Shown piece by piece: positions 49,329 to 58,499 of a stretch of DNA of 64,000 nt. Source of the stretch: Longimicrobiales bacterium (GTDB taxonomy: Bacteria > Gemmatimonadota > Gemmatimonadetes > Longimicrobiales > Gaopeijiaceae); the NCBI GenBank assembly GCA_028278645.1, contig JANQDZ010000006.1, forward strand, positions 1 through 64,000, in the 5' to 3' direction. The position numbers and the translations under genes are program-made. How positions within the stretch are numbered: position 1 is the stretch's first letter; each line of letters begins with the position of its first letter. Under the pieces are notes generated by a model that saw nothing but the letters and a program-made list of their open reading frames with translations, ran no database searches and had not been told where the DNA came from.

Positions 49329-50465
49329 TCAACCAGGGAAGCTTTTTAACGCACCCAGCAGGAAGGCGATCTCTTCCTCCGTGTTGTAGAAGTGGGGGCT
49401 CACCCGGACATGGCCTGGTCGATGGTCCACGATGATACCGGCATCGGCTAGGCGGGCCACGGCCCCGGGAGCGTCAGTGTGCTGGATCATGATGATGGCG
49501 GATCGTTGATCAGGATTGCCGGGCGTCGTCAGCGAGAAACCTGCATCGGCACACCCTTCCACCAGGAAATCCACCAGCTCTCTGTTCCGGCGGGCGATCA
49601 CGTCCATACCCACCTCATCGATGATCTCCTGGCCCCCGAGAGCCGTGTGGACGGTGTGGAGGGCAGGCGTGCCCATCTCGAACCGCCGGGCGTCGTCGTG
49701 GGGCCGGAACTCCCGAATGTCGAACTCAAACGCATTTGCTGCCCCGAACCACCCTGTGATCCTGGGATTGAGTTCCTGGATCAGCTCCGGCCGGACGTAC
49801 AAGTACGAGAGGCCGGGCCCGCCGCAGAGCCATTTTAATGGCCCCGCGGTATAGAAATCGACATTTGTCTCCGTCAAGGAGAAGGGTATCTGGCCGGCGC
49901 CGTGGTAACCGTCGATCACGCAGTAAGCACCGGCGTCGTGGGCGATCTCCGCAAGGGCACTGATGTCCTGTAGGAATCCCGTCCTGAAGAAGGCGTGGCT
50001 GGTGGCAAGGAAGAGGGTCCGTTCGTCTACCGCCTCGGCGAACTGGCTCAGGTCCATTCCGATTCCGTCGGGGGAGGGAAGGACCACTAACTCCACGTTC
50101 GGCTTGACGGACCACTGATAGGCCAGAGTGGGAAAGTCCAACTCCGAGCAGATGACTCGGTTTCGCTTACTTCCCAGCGGGACGCTTTCCGCCACGGTTG
50201 AAAGAGCCGCGGACGTGGACGGAACCAAGGCCAGGGAACCCTCAGGCCCGCCAAGGAACACTTCGACCTTTCCCCGGAGGGTTGCCATCTTTTCCATCCA
50301 ATGCTCGTACCAGGCCGACGCTCCCATGGTGTGCCAAAGGCCCAGGAACTCGTCGAGGTACATTTCGGCACGATGGGACAACGCACCCAGTGAGCATGAG
50401 TTCAGGTATGTGTGGGTACGCAAAATCGGGAACTCGACCCGGGCCTCATGGGGAGAAAGTGACAT
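49329..50465 (-). CDS. PLP-dependent class-V aminotransferase (cysteine-desulfurase/kynureninase fold)
   Basis: 378 residues. Fold-type I enzyme: THTYLNSCSLGALSHRAEMY near the start, STSAALSTVAESVPLG for PLP phosphate, VIDGYHGAGQIPF with the Asp to the ring nitrogen, DFYTAGPLKWLCGGPGLSYL with the Schiff-base Lys, and a C-terminal RVSPHFYNTEEEIAFLLGAL. No conserved cysteine loop of IscS type, so desulfurase activity is doubtful; isopenicillin-N-epimerase-like and kynureninase-like enzymes share this pattern. Reaction unknown. Confidence 0.88.
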   Translation of the reverse strand: MSLSPHEARVEFPILRTHTYLNSCSLGALSHRAEMYLDEFLGLWHTMGASAWYEHWMEKMATLRGKVEVFLGGPEGSLALVPSTSAALSTVAESVPLGSKRNRVICSELDFPTLAYQWSVKPNVELVVLPSPDGIGMDLSQFAEAVDERTLFLATSHAFFRTGFLQDISALAEIAHDAGAYCVIDGYHGAGQIPFSLTETNVDFYTAGPLKWLCGGPGLSYLYVRPELIQELNPRITGWFGAANAFEFDIREFRPHDDARRFEMGTPALHTVHTALGGQEIIDEVGMDVIARRNRELVDFLVEGCADAGFSLTTPGNPDQRSAIIMIQHTDAPGAVARLADAGIIVDHRPGHVRVSPHFYNTEEEIAFLLGALKSFPG

Positions 50466-50590
50466 GGTAGTTTTTTCCTGGCGGACGTCGGTTTTCTGGA
50501 GTCGGAAGGGTAGGGCAGAACGCCGGACTGGCGCCAGGCCTAGGTCGGAAGCATAGCTTTGGGAGCCCTGAGTTCAGGAGGTTGCCAACG

Positions 50591-51805
50591 GTGAACCTGA
50601 TCCTCCTTGCTTTGCCTTGGATCCTGGTGGTGTTGTACTTGATCCTTCTATTCCGGAACCCCGAACCGGTCCCGGTTTGGGAGGGAGGAAAGGTCGGGTC
50701 CTTACCGTTTGTCTCGATCGTCGTTCCTGCACGGAATGAAGAGGTGAACATCGAGACGTGTGTGTCATCCCTTTCCGAACTGGATTACCCCGGATTCGAG
50801 ATCTTTGTGGTGGACGACCAGAGTGAGGACAGAACCGCCCAGATCGTGGAGGGGCTTTCTCCAGGGAACGCGTCTCGGTTGGAGTTGATCCACGGGTCTC
50901 CGCCGCCGGAAGGGTGGTTTGGGAAGCCATGGGCATGCTGGCAGGGGGCCCGGAAGGCAAAGGGGGAGCTCCTCCTATTTACCGACGCCGACACCATCCA
51001 CGACCCGAGCCTCCTCGGGCAGGCTGTTATGGGATTGAGGTCTGAGGGTGCTGACGTATACACGGTACTCGGACGCCAAATCCTGGGTTCGTTCTGGGAG
51101 CGGGTCGTCCAGCCACAGTTTTTTATGCTCTTGGCCGCCAGGTACCCGAGGGCCGGTAAGCCGAAAGCACCCCACCAGTGGAAGCATGCTATCGCAAACG
51201 GTCAGTACCTCCTCTTCACTCGAGGGGCCTACGAAACCTCTGGTGGCCATCGGTCGGTAGCTGGAGAGGTGGCGGAGGACCTCCGCTATGCCCAGGTCCT
51301 GGTTCGGGGGGGATGGAAGCTTGCGATGCGGACTGCGGATGGGCTCCGGACCCGCATGTACCGCTCTCTCTCCGACCTTGTCGAGGGATGGTCGAAAAAC
51401 GTTGCCACGGCAGCTCTCCAGACTACGAGCTCCTGGCTGGTCCCAATCATCCTTCCTTTTTCTTTCGTCGCCGGGTTAGCCCTTTGGATTTTGCCCCCAG
51501 TCGCGTTCGTATGGGCTCTCCTCATGGGCGCCCATGGCGCTCTCCTGGCATGGGCAGCTCTGACGACGGGGCTCGGCGTCCTCATCTGGTGCAGCGCCTC
51601 GTTGTTGATGAAGTCCAACCCCCTCTACGGATTCCTTTACCCGTTAGGTGCGGCCATTGGGTTATATATCTTCTCCACGAGTTGGCGCAGAGGTTCCCAC
51701 ATAGAGTGGAAAGGGCGGGACTACGAGATGACACCCAGGGAGAGAACTCAGCCCCCCACGGGCCCGGTTCCCGGAGGGGCTGAGAGCAAGACGTCGGTTA
51801 GATGA
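50591..51805 (+). CDS. membrane-bound family-2 glycosyltransferase
   Basis: 404 residues from the GTG at 50591, nine bases after AGGAGG. One N-terminal helix, then a GT-A domain: PFVSIVVPARNEEVNIETCV, FEIFVVDDQSEDRTAQIVEG, LLFTDADTIHDP with the DxD (metal) and GEVAEDLRYAQVLVRGG; then MYRSLSDLVEGWSKN and three or four C-terminal helices. This layout is like CrtQ/HpnI-type transferases acting on lipid or carotenoid acceptors; the acceptor is not defined. The stop overlaps the start of queG (ATGA). Confidence 0.9.
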   Translation: MNLILLALPWILVVLYLILLFRNPEPVPVWEGGKVGSLPFVSIVVPARNEEVNIETCVSSLSELDYPGFEIFVVDDQSEDRTAQIVEGLSPGNASRLELIHGSPPPEGWFGKPWACWQGARKAKGELLLFTDADTIHDPSLLGQAVMGLRSEGADVYTVLGRQILGSFWERVVQPQFFMLLAARYPRAGKPKAPHQWKHAIANGQYLLFTRGAYETSGGHRSVAGEVAEDLRYAQVLVRGGWKLAMRTADGLRTRMYRSLSDLVEGWSKNVATAALQTTSSWLVPIILPFSFVAGLALWILPPVAFVWALLMGAHGALLAWAALTTGLGVLIWCSASLLMKSNPLYGFLYPLGAAIGLYIFSTSWRRGSHIEWKGRDYEMTPRERTQPPTGPVPGGAESKTSVR

Positions 51806-52995
51806 TGGAGCAGTTGGTTCGGGATCTCCGGAAGGAGGGCGCCCGCCTCGGATTCCAGGATCTGGGCATCTGCACCCCCAGGTCCTCGGAGCACATGGGC
51901 CTCTTCCGAGAATGGATCGACCGTCGCTTCCATGGCGAGATGGCCTACCTGGCTCGACCCGACTCCATAGCTCGGAGAGCAAATCTCCGAGGGACCATGG
52001 AGGACTTCCGCTCCGTGGTGGTGGTGACCCAGAACTACAATCAAGCCGATTCTCCGGGAGTGCCTGGGGATCCGGCGAGGGGGGTCGTGGCTAGGTACGC
52101 CCGGGGCCAGGACTATCATGAGTTGCTCAAGAGACGCCTCCAGGAGCTCCTGGGGTGGCTGAATATCGAGGCCAAGAAGCGGCGACTGGCTGGAGGAGTT
52201 CGTGGCTTTGCCTATGTAGACACCGGGCCCATCCTGGAGAGGGAACTTGGCCAATTGGCCGGCTTGGGGTGGTTCGGAAAAAACACCATGCTCATCCACC
52301 CCCAAAAAGGATCATATTCCTTCCTCGGTGTCCTGCTCGTTGATCTACGCCTTCCGGAAGATCCTCGGTTCGACACGGATCACTGCGGCACCTGTGAGGC
52401 CTGCCTTGAGGCGTGCCCAACGGGAGCTCTGCTTGGGAGAGACCAAAACGGCGCCCCGGTCATGGATGCCCGACGCTGCATATCCTACCTGACCATCGAA
52501 CTGAAGGGGCCAATTCCGTGGGAACTTCGCCCCAGCCTTGGGAACCGGGTTTTTGGCTGTGATATCTGCCAGGAGGTTTGCCCCTGGAACCAGAGGTTCG
52601 CCGAGCCCGCCTCCGAGCCGGGGTATCAGGGCCGCCCCGATACGGACGGACCCAGCCTCGTGGAGCTGATGGCCCTCTCGGATGACGAGTTCGGGGTTCG
52701 GTTCAGCGGAAGCCCAGTGAAGAGGGCCAAGCGGAGGGGGTTCCTGCGGAATGTCGCCGTAGCGTTGGGAAACTGGGGCTCCCGTGACGCGGTACCTGCT
52801 CTGGCGAGGGCTCTGGACGACCCGGAACCCCTCGTAAGGGGCCACGCCGCCTGGGCCCTCGGTCAGATTTTGAACAGGGTCGGTATCCCAGGTGACGGGG
52901 GTTTCGAGGTCGCGGAAGCTCTTCTGTTCCGGCTCCACGTTGAAAAGGATCCCTGGGTGGAGGAGGAGTTGGAAGCGGCTCTAAGGGGTGAGTAA
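51802..52995 (+). CDS. queG: epoxyqueuosine reductase
   Basis: 397 residues; the last step of queuosine synthesis in tRNA, a cobalamin-dependent reductase. YVDTGPILERELGQLAGLGW and FGKNTMLIHPQKGSYSFLGV are the family's core, followed by two 4Fe-4S motifs, CGTCEACLEACPTGAL and CDICQEVCPWNQRF. The last 90 residues are HEAT-like (RDAVPALARALDDPEPLVRG, HAAWALGQIL), as in the longer QueG forms. The ATG at 51802 overlaps the glycosyltransferase stop; a second ATG follows directly. The link with the glycosyltransferase seems one of transcription only. Confidence 0.95.
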   Translation: MMEQLVRDLRKEGARLGFQDLGICTPRSSEHMGLFREWIDRRFHGEMAYLARPDSIARRANLRGTMEDFRSVVVVTQNYNQADSPGVPGDPARGVVARYARGQDYHELLKRRLQELLGWLNIEAKKRRLAGGVRGFAYVDTGPILERELGQLAGLGWFGKNTMLIHPQKGSYSFLGVLLVDLRLPEDPRFDTDHCGTCEACLEACPTGALLGRDQNGAPVMDARRCISYLTIELKGPIPWELRPSLGNRVFGCDICQEVCPWNQRFAEPASEPGYQGRPDTDGPSLVELMALSDDEFGVRFSGSPVKRAKRRGFLRNVAVALGNWGSRDAVPALARALDDPEPLVRGHAAWALGQILNRVGIPGDGGFEVAEALLFRLHVEKDPWVEEELEAALRGE

Positions 52996-53031
52996 GGTCC
53001 GGTTAAGAAGCTGGCGAAAGCCTGCGCCGTG

Positions 53032-53832
53032 TCAGATGATCCCCAAGACGTCGGACGGGACCCACCCGACCCTGCCGTCCTCCAGAACAATCTCCGACCA
53101 AAGCTCCATCTCCTGATCCAAACGCACCTTTGTGCCTTCATGGATCCGGAAGAGCGTCAGGTCGTCCTCGGCCGCCGGGGCGGACCGTACCGACACCTCT
53201 TCGGCCATGACGATCCCCCAGTCTGCTCCCCCGAAGACACCGTCCCGGCCCAGGAGGGTGGCCCCGAACAGGAGAAAAACCACACCGCTTCCCACCAGAA
53301 GCCAAGTCCCGACTCGGGCTGGGGTGGCGCTCCTGGAGAGGATCCGGATACATAGGCTGGCGGCAGCCAACGTATACGTCAGGACCACGGTGAGGAGAAG
53401 AGCGCCTCGCGGGAGCAAGTTGGTCCACCAGGAAAGGACCGACAGGACCCAGAAACGGGGGAGGGGTTCGATCTCGTCGGCGGTGAGGGAGCGGGCCAGG
53501 TCCAGGTTCGCCCGGATGTCCGGATCACCTGGGTCCAACCTGAGGGCTCGCTCATAGCTCAAGATGGAGTTCCCCAGACTTCCGGTTTTGAAATAGGCGT
53601 TCCCCAGGTTGTAGTGCAGGTCGGGACTCTCAAATCCGGCCTGAAGGACCGTCTCGTACGCCTCCAACGCGCCGGGAAAGTCGTTCGCCTGGTAACGGGC
53701 GTTCCCGGTCGCCATCAACCCCTCCCAACTCCCGCTCGACTCCCCGCCCTCCTGTGCGAGGACCGGAGAGGCCACAAGGCCCGGGAAGAAAAGAGCTGCC
53801 ACGAGCACGGCTGTTTTGACGGCACGCATCAT
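53032..53832 (-). CDS. batE: BatE-like TPR protein with SH3-type end
   Basis: 266 residues, last gene of the Bat operon. Signal peptide (VLVAALFFPGLVASPVLAQ), TPR repeats (GNARYQANDFPGALEAYETV, DLHYNLGNAYFKTGSLGNSI, RALRLDPGDPDIRANLDLAR), two membrane helices around 140-200 (ALLLTVVLTYTLAAASLCIR, GTWLLVGSGVVFLLFGATLL) and a C-terminal SH3-like domain (VSVRSAPAAEDDLTLFRIHE). It overlaps batD by four bases (ATGA). Confidence 0.88.
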   Translation of the reverse strand: MMRAVKTAVLVAALFFPGLVASPVLAQEGGESSGSWEGLMATGNARYQANDFPGALEAYETVLQAGFESPDLHYNLGNAYFKTGSLGNSILSYERALRLDPGDPDIRANLDLARSLTADEIEPLPRFWVLSVLSWWTNLLPRGALLLTVVLTYTLAAASLCIRILSRSATPARVGTWLLVGSGVVFLLFGATLLGRDGVFGGADWGIVMAEEVSVRSAPAAEDDLTLFRIHEGTKVRLDQEMELWSEIVLEDGRVGWVPSDVLGII

Positions 53833-55694
53833 CGTCCCATCCTCCGGTTCAGCTCCGTCATCAATCCGGACACCTTCTCCAAGAAGCGTTTCTCTTCGCC
53901 GGATCCGTCCGTCTCAGGGGCAAACCTCTGGAGGTCACAGCGCGAAAGGCACTCCATGACCTCCTGAACCACCTTCTCCGGCACACCATCATTCCGGAGG
54001 CCCACATCCAGGTCCCGCTCCTGCATTCCCGCCTCGGCCATGTCCAGCTTGTCTGCCACGAACCCCCTAAGGGCCCGGGCTACCTCGGCATAAAAGGCAC
54101 GTGGATCGTCGCCGGTTGCCATTCGTTTGGCTTCAGCCAACCGGGCATGGGCCACTCGACCTGCCCGGCGCCGACGGGCGTAGGCCGGATCGCCCTCGAG
54201 GCGGTCCTGGTGGAAGCGGAATCCCGCAGCCCCGAGAACTGCGACCATGGGCAACAAAAGCACGGCCCAGAACCCGAACCCACCGAACAGGGATCGGCTC
54301 GTTTGTGTCAGCCGAGTCGGACCCAGGTGGATAAAGCGGATGTCTTCCCTGAGAGATGCGACCCCGCCCCTGACCAGCGCAGACGGCCCTTCCTGGACCT
54401 CACCCGAGACGAGCAAGTCCATGGGGCCCGTGGAAGCTGTCCGGTAGGCGTTGGCGTCCGTGTCGAAGTATCCGAAAGTGACCGGTGGGACCGAGCGATT
54501 CCCCGGCGCCCTGGGAATCAGGACGTACTCCCAGCTCTTGGTTCCCCTGAGTCCGGCTCCGGACCGCTGGATACTCTCGGAAACCTCGGGTGGATACGCC
54601 TCGAAGTCTTCCGGCAACTCCAGCGCCGGTTCGGGGATGGCCCTGAGGTTCCCCTGGCCGGTGGCGGTGACGGTGAGGGTGAAAGCCTCGTCGGTGTGAA
54701 CCGAGTCTGGGGTCAGCGTGGCGGCGAGAGCGAGGTTTCCGACCACACCGCTGAAGGGCTCAGGCTGCCCCGGAGGCAATGGCTCCACCTGCAATTGGAT
54801 CGGGTTGGAGACCACAGTAGCCGGGACCACCGATCCAAAAAGGGAAGATCGGTCCAGGTCGAAGATGCTCTCGAACGGATCCAGCATCCGCGTTCGGCGC
54901 TGGACCCTTACCTGGGCTTCGATTCCGAGGGGATCCAAGGTCCGTTCACCAGGCCCGGTTGGGACCAAGGCCAATCGCCTGACGACAGCTGACGTGTACT
55001 GCTGGCCGTCTCGGACGACCTGTTCGACCTCGAGTTGTTCGGGCAGAGGGAGCTCCTCGACCCAGAATCCTTCCAGCTCCGGGAGGCTGGTGAAGCCATA
55101 AGACGTAACGTTCACCCGGGTGAAGAGCCGGTATTCCACCACAAAAGGCTCGCCCTCTCGGATTCTGCTCCCGCTTGCCTCGGCGGAGACGAAGAGATCC
55201 TCGGGGGCGATGATCGTCTGGTCGCCCGCACCGGGTCCCTGCTGGGGATCGGGTGGAGGTTCGGAAGACACGGTGAGAGTCAATGGCTCCGTCGGATACG
55301 ACTCTCCTCCCACCGGGACGGTGAAGCCCGGAACCTCGAACGTCCCTTCCTGGAGTGCTTGGTATCGGTACTGGAGCGTCAGGGAAACGGTTGTCCGGTT
55401 ATTGATGATCTGCATGGAGGTGGAGGACCCGCTTCCCATGTACGCGCTGAAACCTGCCAGGTCCGGAAGCTGAGGCTCGGCATCGACGCTTTGGGACCCG
55501 ATCACCTCGACGTTGAGGACGAAGACCCGCCCCACTCCTACGGTCCCAGGGGTGAGAAACGCCCGGACCGTGATGTCCTGGGCCGCCCCTTCAGAAGGCC
55601 CAGACGGACCCACCGGGACAGAAAGGGCGAACAGGAGGGTAGCAACAACTACGGTCGCCCGTGCGCCGCGAATGAGTCCCCGGGCCACCGTCAC
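53829..55694 (-). CDS. batD: BatD-family membrane protein
   Basis: 621 residues, chosen from the GTG at 55694 that overlaps the batC stop (GTGA); a TTG directly before is an alternative. Signal peptide, then several Ig-like strands-rich BatD modules (VRAFLTPGTVGVGRVFVLNV, PFVVEYRLFTRVNVTSYGFT, LAATLTPDSVHTDEAFTLTV, TGQGNLRAIPEPALELPEDF), one helix near 490 (GFWAVLLLPMVAVLGAAGFR) and a cytoplasmic helical tail. In Bacteroides the family is tied to aerotolerance; the biochemical role is not established. Confidence 0.9.
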   Translation of the reverse strand: MTVARGLIRGARATVVVATLLFALSVPVGPSGPSEGAAQDITVRAFLTPGTVGVGRVFVLNVEVIGSQSVDAEPQLPDLAGFSAYMGSGSSTSMQIINNRTTVSLTLQYRYQALQEGTFEVPGFTVPVGGESYPTEPLTLTVSSEPPPDPQQGPGAGDQTIIAPEDLFVSAEASGSRIREGEPFVVEYRLFTRVNVTSYGFTSLPELEGFWVEELPLPEQLEVEQVVRDGQQYTSAVVRRLALVPTGPGERTLDPLGIEAQVRVQRRTRMLDPFESIFDLDRSSLFGSVVPATVVSNPIQLQVEPLPPGQPEPFSGVVGNLALAATLTPDSVHTDEAFTLTVTATGQGNLRAIPEPALELPEDFEAYPPEVSESIQRSGAGLRGTKSWEYVLIPRAPGNRSVPPVTFGYFDTDANAYRTASTGPMDLLVSGEVQEGPSALVRGGVASLREDIRFIHLGPTRLTQTSRSLFGGFGFWAVLLLPMVAVLGAAGFRFHQDRLEGDPAYARRRRAGRVAHARLAEAKRMATGDDPRAFYAEVARALRGFVADKLDMAEAGMQERDLDVGLRNDGVPEKVVQEVMECLSRCDLQRFAPETDGSGEEKRFLEKVSGLMTELNRRMGR

Positions 55695-56467
55695 CAATCC
55701 TTCCTTGGGCGCCGACCGGTTGCGGCTGCACGCTTCCGATTCACGTCCCCGGGGTCCTCACGGATCGCGTCCAGGAGGCGCTCTGCTTCCTCCTGTGTCA
55801 TCTGGCCTGGCTGAGGTTGGGGTTCGCCTTCCCCCTCCTGGGGCTGATCCTCTTGAGGGGGTTGCTCACCCTGCTGCTGCTCGTCCTCTCCTTCCTGATC
55901 TTGTTGAGGACTCTCCTGGGGCTGGTCTTTTGGCTGGTCTTGTGCCTCAGGATCCTGCTGATCCTGGCTTTGTTGGTTCTGATCGTCCTGGTTCTCCTGT
56001 TGGTCCTGATTCTCCCCCTGTTGGTCTTGCTCTTGCTCTTGTTGCTGGAGCTGTTCCAGAACCCGCTCCAGGTTGTGTTTGGCGTCTAGATCGCCGGGAT
56101 CGGCCCGAAGCGCCTGTTTGTAAGCTTCCAGACTTTCTTGAAGCTGTTGGGCCCGAAAGAGAGCGTTCCCCAGGTTGTACCAGGCGGCACCCTGGAGGTT
56201 GGGATCGCCACTTTCGGCTGCCTCCAGGAAACGTTCCATGGCCCGCTGGAAATCCTGGCTCTGGTAGAGCGCGTTCCCATCGTTGAACCGGATAAGCGGT
56301 GACTCGGGGTCCTCCAGAAGCGCTTCCAGGTACTTTTGGTGGGCGTCCCCGAATCGGCCCTCAGAGTACAGGCGGTTGCCTTCCTCTACCTGTGACCTTC
56401 CCCGCTGGCCTTCCAGTTGTGCAGGCGACAGGGCGACCAACACCATCAGGAACCATGTCGTTCTCAT
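55691..56467 (-). CDS. batC: BatC-like TPR protein with Gln/Glu-rich tail
   Basis: 258 residues from the ATG at 56467 (GGGAGGTTCGA before it, overlap with the batB stop as ATGA). Signal peptide ending LEGQ; three TPRs (GNRLYSEGRFGDAHQKYLEA, GNALYQSQDFQRAMERFLEA, GNALFRAQQLQESLEAYKQA). From about residue 145 to 230 the protein is almost only Gln, Glu, Asp and Pro, then a final helix (MTQEEAERLLDAIREDPGDV). That low-complexity part is probably an unfolded periplasmic linker. TPR modules likely bind the VWA partners. Confidence 0.88.
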   Translation of the reverse strand: MRTTWFLMVLVALSPAQLEGQRGRSQVEEGNRLYSEGRFGDAHQKYLEALLEDPESPLIRFNDGNALYQSQDFQRAMERFLEAAESGDPNLQGAAWYNLGNALFRAQQLQESLEAYKQALRADPGDLDAKHNLERVLEQLQQQEQEQDQQGENQDQQENQDDQNQQSQDQQDPEAQDQPKDQPQESPQQDQEGEDEQQQGEQPPQEDQPQEGEGEPQPQPGQMTQEEAERLLDAIREDPGDVNRKRAAATGRRPRKDW

Positions 56468-57495
56468 TCGAACCTCCCACTCCACGCTTCCGCTGCCTTT
56501 CGCCGCTCCGGGATTAGAGCTTCGGCGAACAGCAGGACAAAAGCAAACGCTAGGAACAGCTGGTACTGCTCCTCGAACTGGGTGATCTCCCGGGCGTCCA
56601 GCTCATCGCCCTCGCCGGCCGCGATCTCATCCACCAACTCTTCGAAAGCAGTGGTTCCCGGGGCAACACGGACAAACTGTCCGCCCGTGGTTTCGGCCAC
56701 ACTCCGGAGCGTACTCTCGTCCAACCGTGTCGTGACCACGTTCCCGTCTTCGTCTCTCTTGAACCCCTGGCCACCGCCTGCGGTGCCGGACGCCGGAATG
56801 GGAACACCTTCCTCCGAGCCGATTCCCACCGTGTGAATCTGGACCCCAGCCTCCGTGGCCCGTTGGAGTTGGGGGTCCAGCTGACCTTCATGGTCTTCTC
56901 CATCTGTGACCAAGACCACGATTCGATCCTCTCGGGCGCCCTGATCCAGGGCGTCGAGAGACATACGCAGGGCCTCTCCAAGGTCGGTTCCTTGAACCGG
57001 CATGATGTCCGGCTCCATGGCGTCCAGGAACATGGCGGCCGCCGTGTAGTCCACTGTCAGGGGACTCTGGACGAAAGCGTCCCCCGCGAATGCCACCAGG
57101 CCGATCCTGTCTCCGTCCAGACTCCGGATGAGACGGAGGATTGCCAGCCTCGCTCGATCGAGGCGGTTGGGTGTCACGTCCTCCGCCAGCATGGAACGGG
57201 AGAGGTCCACTGCCACCATCACGTCCTGGCCGCGGCGACGCACCGTCTCCACCCGCGTGCCGAACTGGGGGCGGGCCAGGGCCAAGCTCAGGAAGCCCAC
57301 GGCGACCAAGATGAGCACCGTCTTTGCCAGGCGAGCCCGCGTGTTGATCGATGCCGTCAACTTTTTCAGGAGCTCCGTCTCGCCGAACCGTTCCAGCAGA
57401 GTCGCTCGCCTCCAGGTGGAGAGCCAAAAACCGCCGGCCAACAGGGGAACCAGGGGGAGGATCAGGAGCCACTCGGGTGAGGCGAATCGGAACAT
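56464..57495 (-). CDS. batB: BatB-like VWA-domain membrane protein
   Basis: 343 residues: N-terminal helices (PEWLLILPLVPLLAGGFWL and TVLILVAVGFLSLALARPQF), then a von Willebrand A domain with a complete MIDAS: MVAVDLSRSMLAED (DxSxS), GTDLGEALRMSLDALDQG (Thr) and IVVLVTDGEDHEGQ (Asp). A last helix lies near residue 320 (QYQLFLAFAFVLLFAEALIP). Metal-dependent protein binding expected. Confidence 0.93.
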   Translation of the reverse strand: MFRFASPEWLLILPLVPLLAGGFWLSTWRRATLLERFGETELLKKLTASINTRARLAKTVLILVAVGFLSLALARPQFGTRVETVRRRGQDVMVAVDLSRSMLAEDVTPNRLDRARLAILRLIRSLDGDRIGLVAFAGDAFVQSPLTVDYTAAAMFLDAMEPDIMPVQGTDLGEALRMSLDALDQGAREDRIVVLVTDGEDHEGQLDPQLQRATEAGVQIHTVGIGSEEGVPIPASGTAGGGQGFKRDEDGNVVTTRLDESTLRSVAETTGGQFVRVAPGTTAFEELVDEIAAGEGDELDAREITQFEEQYQLFLAFAFVLLFAEALIPERRKAAEAWSGRFE

Positions 57496-57509
57496 GTCGT
57501 GTCGCCTCC

Positions 57510-58499
57510 TCAGGGCAGCTTCCGGAGCGCGGTCTGACCCAACCCGATCTCCAAGAGGAGGAGGAAAAGGCCGGTAGCCAAGATGGGCGGAAAACGCTCT
57601 CCGTATCGGGTGAAATGCTCAACCTGGATCTCGGTTGTCTCCAACTCGTCGATCTCCGCGTATACCGCCTCCAGGCTCTCCCTATCCGTGGCCCTGAAGT
57701 ATCGGCCTCCCGTGGTCTCAGCCACTTCCTGGAGAGTGGGCTCGTCCAGGTCTACCCTCATGTTCACGTATCGCCGGCCCTGAAAAGGGTCGTCCACGGG
57801 AACCCTGGCAGTACCCCGAGTCCCTGCGCCGATGGTGTACACCCGTATTCCAAGCGCCTGGGCCATCTGTGCAGCGGTGGCCGGGCCGATCTCTCCTCGG
57901 TTGTTTCGGCCATCGGTCAAAAGCACGACGACCTTCGATTCGGCGTCCGACGCCTGGAGACGTTTGACCGCCGTGGCCAGCCCCATCCCGACCGCCGTGC
58001 CGTCCTCGATCATCCCCACGTCCAACTCGCTCATGAGACCAGAGATGACCCCGTAGTCCAGCGTCAGAGGTGCCTGCGTGTAGGCCTGTCCGGCAAACGC
58101 CACCAATCCGAGTCGGTCGTTTCGGCGCCCTTGGGCGAATTCCGCGGCCACTTGTTTTGCCGCTTCGAGCCGGTTGGGTTCCAGGTCTTCCGCCAGCATG
58201 GAGCTGGAGACGTCCATGGCCATGACGATATCGATCCCCTGCGTGAGGACCGACTCGGACGTAATGCCGGTTTGGGGCCTGGCCAAGGCCACGATCAGTG
58301 CGGCAAGGGCCAGGAACCGGAGAATGGCTGGAATCTGGAATACCCAGGTCCCGGGGCCCATTTTGGTCTCCCTGGCTGCTTCCAGAGCGGAAAATCGGAG
58401 CGTCGCCTTCCTTTTCGCTCCCCATTGGTGGCGAAGAAAGAGAAGCACCGGCAGGAGGGCGAACAGCCCGAACATCCAGGGAGCCTCGAACCGAAACAT
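57510..58499 (-). CDS. batA: BatA-like VWA-domain membrane protein
   Basis: 329 residues, parallel in layout to BatB: start FEAPWMFGLFALLPVLLFLR, helix IPAILRFLALAALIVALARP, VWA domain with MIDAS IVMAMDVSSSMLAED, GTAVGMGLATAVKRL and VVVLLTDGRNNRGEIG, and a C-terminal helix (PPILATGLFLLLLEIGLG). Separated from batB by 14 bases and sharing one base with the preceding gene. Confidence 0.93.
   Translation of the reverse strand: MFRFEAPWMFGLFALLPVLLFLRHQWGAKRKATLRFSALEAARETKMGPGTWVFQIPAILRFLALAALIVALARPQTGITSESVLTQGIDIVMAMDVSSSMLAEDLEPNRLEAAKQVAAEFAQGRRNDRLGLVAFAGQAYTQAPLTLDYGVISGLMSELDVGMIEDGTAVGMGLATAVKRLQASDAESKVVVLLTDGRNNRGEIGPATAAQMAQALGIRVYTIGAGTRGTARVPVDDPFQGRRYVNMRVDLDEPTLQEVAETTGGRYFRATDRESLEAVYAEIDELETTEIQVEHFTRYGERFPPILATGLFLLLLEIGLGQTALRKLP

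Noticed and set aside
49329-50465. Cysteine desulfurase (iscS/sufS)
   Set aside because: No conserved cysteine loop and no isc or suf neighbours; only the general class-V fold is supported.
55817-56089. Strongly hydrophobic 90-codon plus-strand frame that looks like a membrane protein
   Set aside because: It is the complement of the Gln/Glu-rich tract of BatC (CAG and GAG read as CTG and CTC give Leu), so the hydrophobicity is an artefact.
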